Assembly: GCA_045591095.1 (NCBI GenBank) | Contig: JAZNSF010000029.1 | Coordinates: 1 to 15,682, forward strand | Source: SIG440 sp045591095 | GTDB taxonomy: Bacteria > Bacillota > Clostridia > Monoglobales > Monoglobaceae | Direction: 5' to 3' | DNA: 15,682 bases | Part shown: positions 15,614-15,682 of the stretch, piece after piece | Position numbering within the stretch: position 1 is the stretch's first letter | How the letters are laid out: each line of letters opens with the position of its first letter | Made by a program: the position numbers and the translations under genes | Notes under the pieces: generated by a model | What the model saw: the letters and a program-made list of their open reading frames with translations, nothing else | What the model was told of the DNA's origin: nothing | The model's database searches: none

Positions 15614-15682
15614 GAATTTTTTATTATAAGAAAGGATTGGAATTTTTTAAGAAAAATTCAATATATAATATATATAAATATA
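15614..15682. other. AT-rich dnaA-dnaN intergenic edge, possible origin unwinding region
   Basis: Nearly pure A+T sequence including alternating TATATA at the right edge (15661-15682) and an inverted repeat GAATTTTT-TAAG-AAAAATTC (15640-15659). In many Firmicutes the DNA unwinding element of oriC lies between dnaA and dnaN. No TTATCCACA-type DnaA box is visible in the bases available, so an origin is only a possibility. Confidence 0.3.

Noticed and set aside
15540..15682. DnaA boxes
   Set aside because: I looked for TTATNCACA on both strands and found only poor matches, so no box is annotated.
1..15682. CRISPR array, insertion sequence or tRNA genes
   Set aside because: No regularly spaced repeats, no transposase frame with terminal inverted repeats, and no cloverleaf apart from the tRNA-like part of tmRNA were seen.

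Overview
The window reads as the origin-proximal part of a low-to-moderate GC Firmicutes chromosome, most likely a member of the class Clostridia. The grounds are the gene order dnaN-recF-remB-gyrB, strong AGGAGG-type ribosome binding sites, a RemB (DUF370) gene, a smpB-ssrA pair and a Firmicutes-type plasmid/ICE replication-initiator fragment. All supported genes lie on the minus strand, so transcription runs from high to low coordinates.

Layout in the direction of transcription: an AT-rich leader with a good sigma-A-type promoter (15585-15682); then dnaN, recF, remB and gyrB, which abut, overlap or lie within about 45 bases of each other; a 59-residue predicted membrane protein in the gyrB-thyA gap (10877-11056); thyA and folA, the thymidylate/folate pair; an envelope-polysaccharide module made of a Wzt-type ABC ATPase with a C-terminal cargo-binding domain and two large paralogous proteins, each with two family 2 glycosyltransferase domains; a WalK/PhoR-like sensor histidine kinase without a neighbouring response regulator; a strong promoter followed by smpB and ssrA (tmRNA), the trans-translation ribosome rescue pair; and two hairpin terminators. 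The last 430 bases hold a 5'-truncated piece of a mobile-element replication initiator (DUF6017-like), just beyond the 3' end of tmRNA, which is a common integration site.

Functionally the window joins DNA replication and repair (DnaN clamp, RecF, GyrB), nucleotide supply (ThyA, FolA), surface glycan assembly and export (ABC ATPase, two glycosyltransferases), envelope signalling (histidine kinase) and ribosome rescue (SmpB, tmRNA). Compared with the Bacillus subtilis origin layout, the S4-domain gene yaaA/rlbA is missing between dnaN and recF, and gyrA does not follow gyrB.

I do not see a clearly new multi-gene system. The best leads are the small membrane ORF, the polysaccharide module without a permease gene, and the mobile-element junction at ssrA. 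All calls come from reading motifs by eye; no database search was possible.
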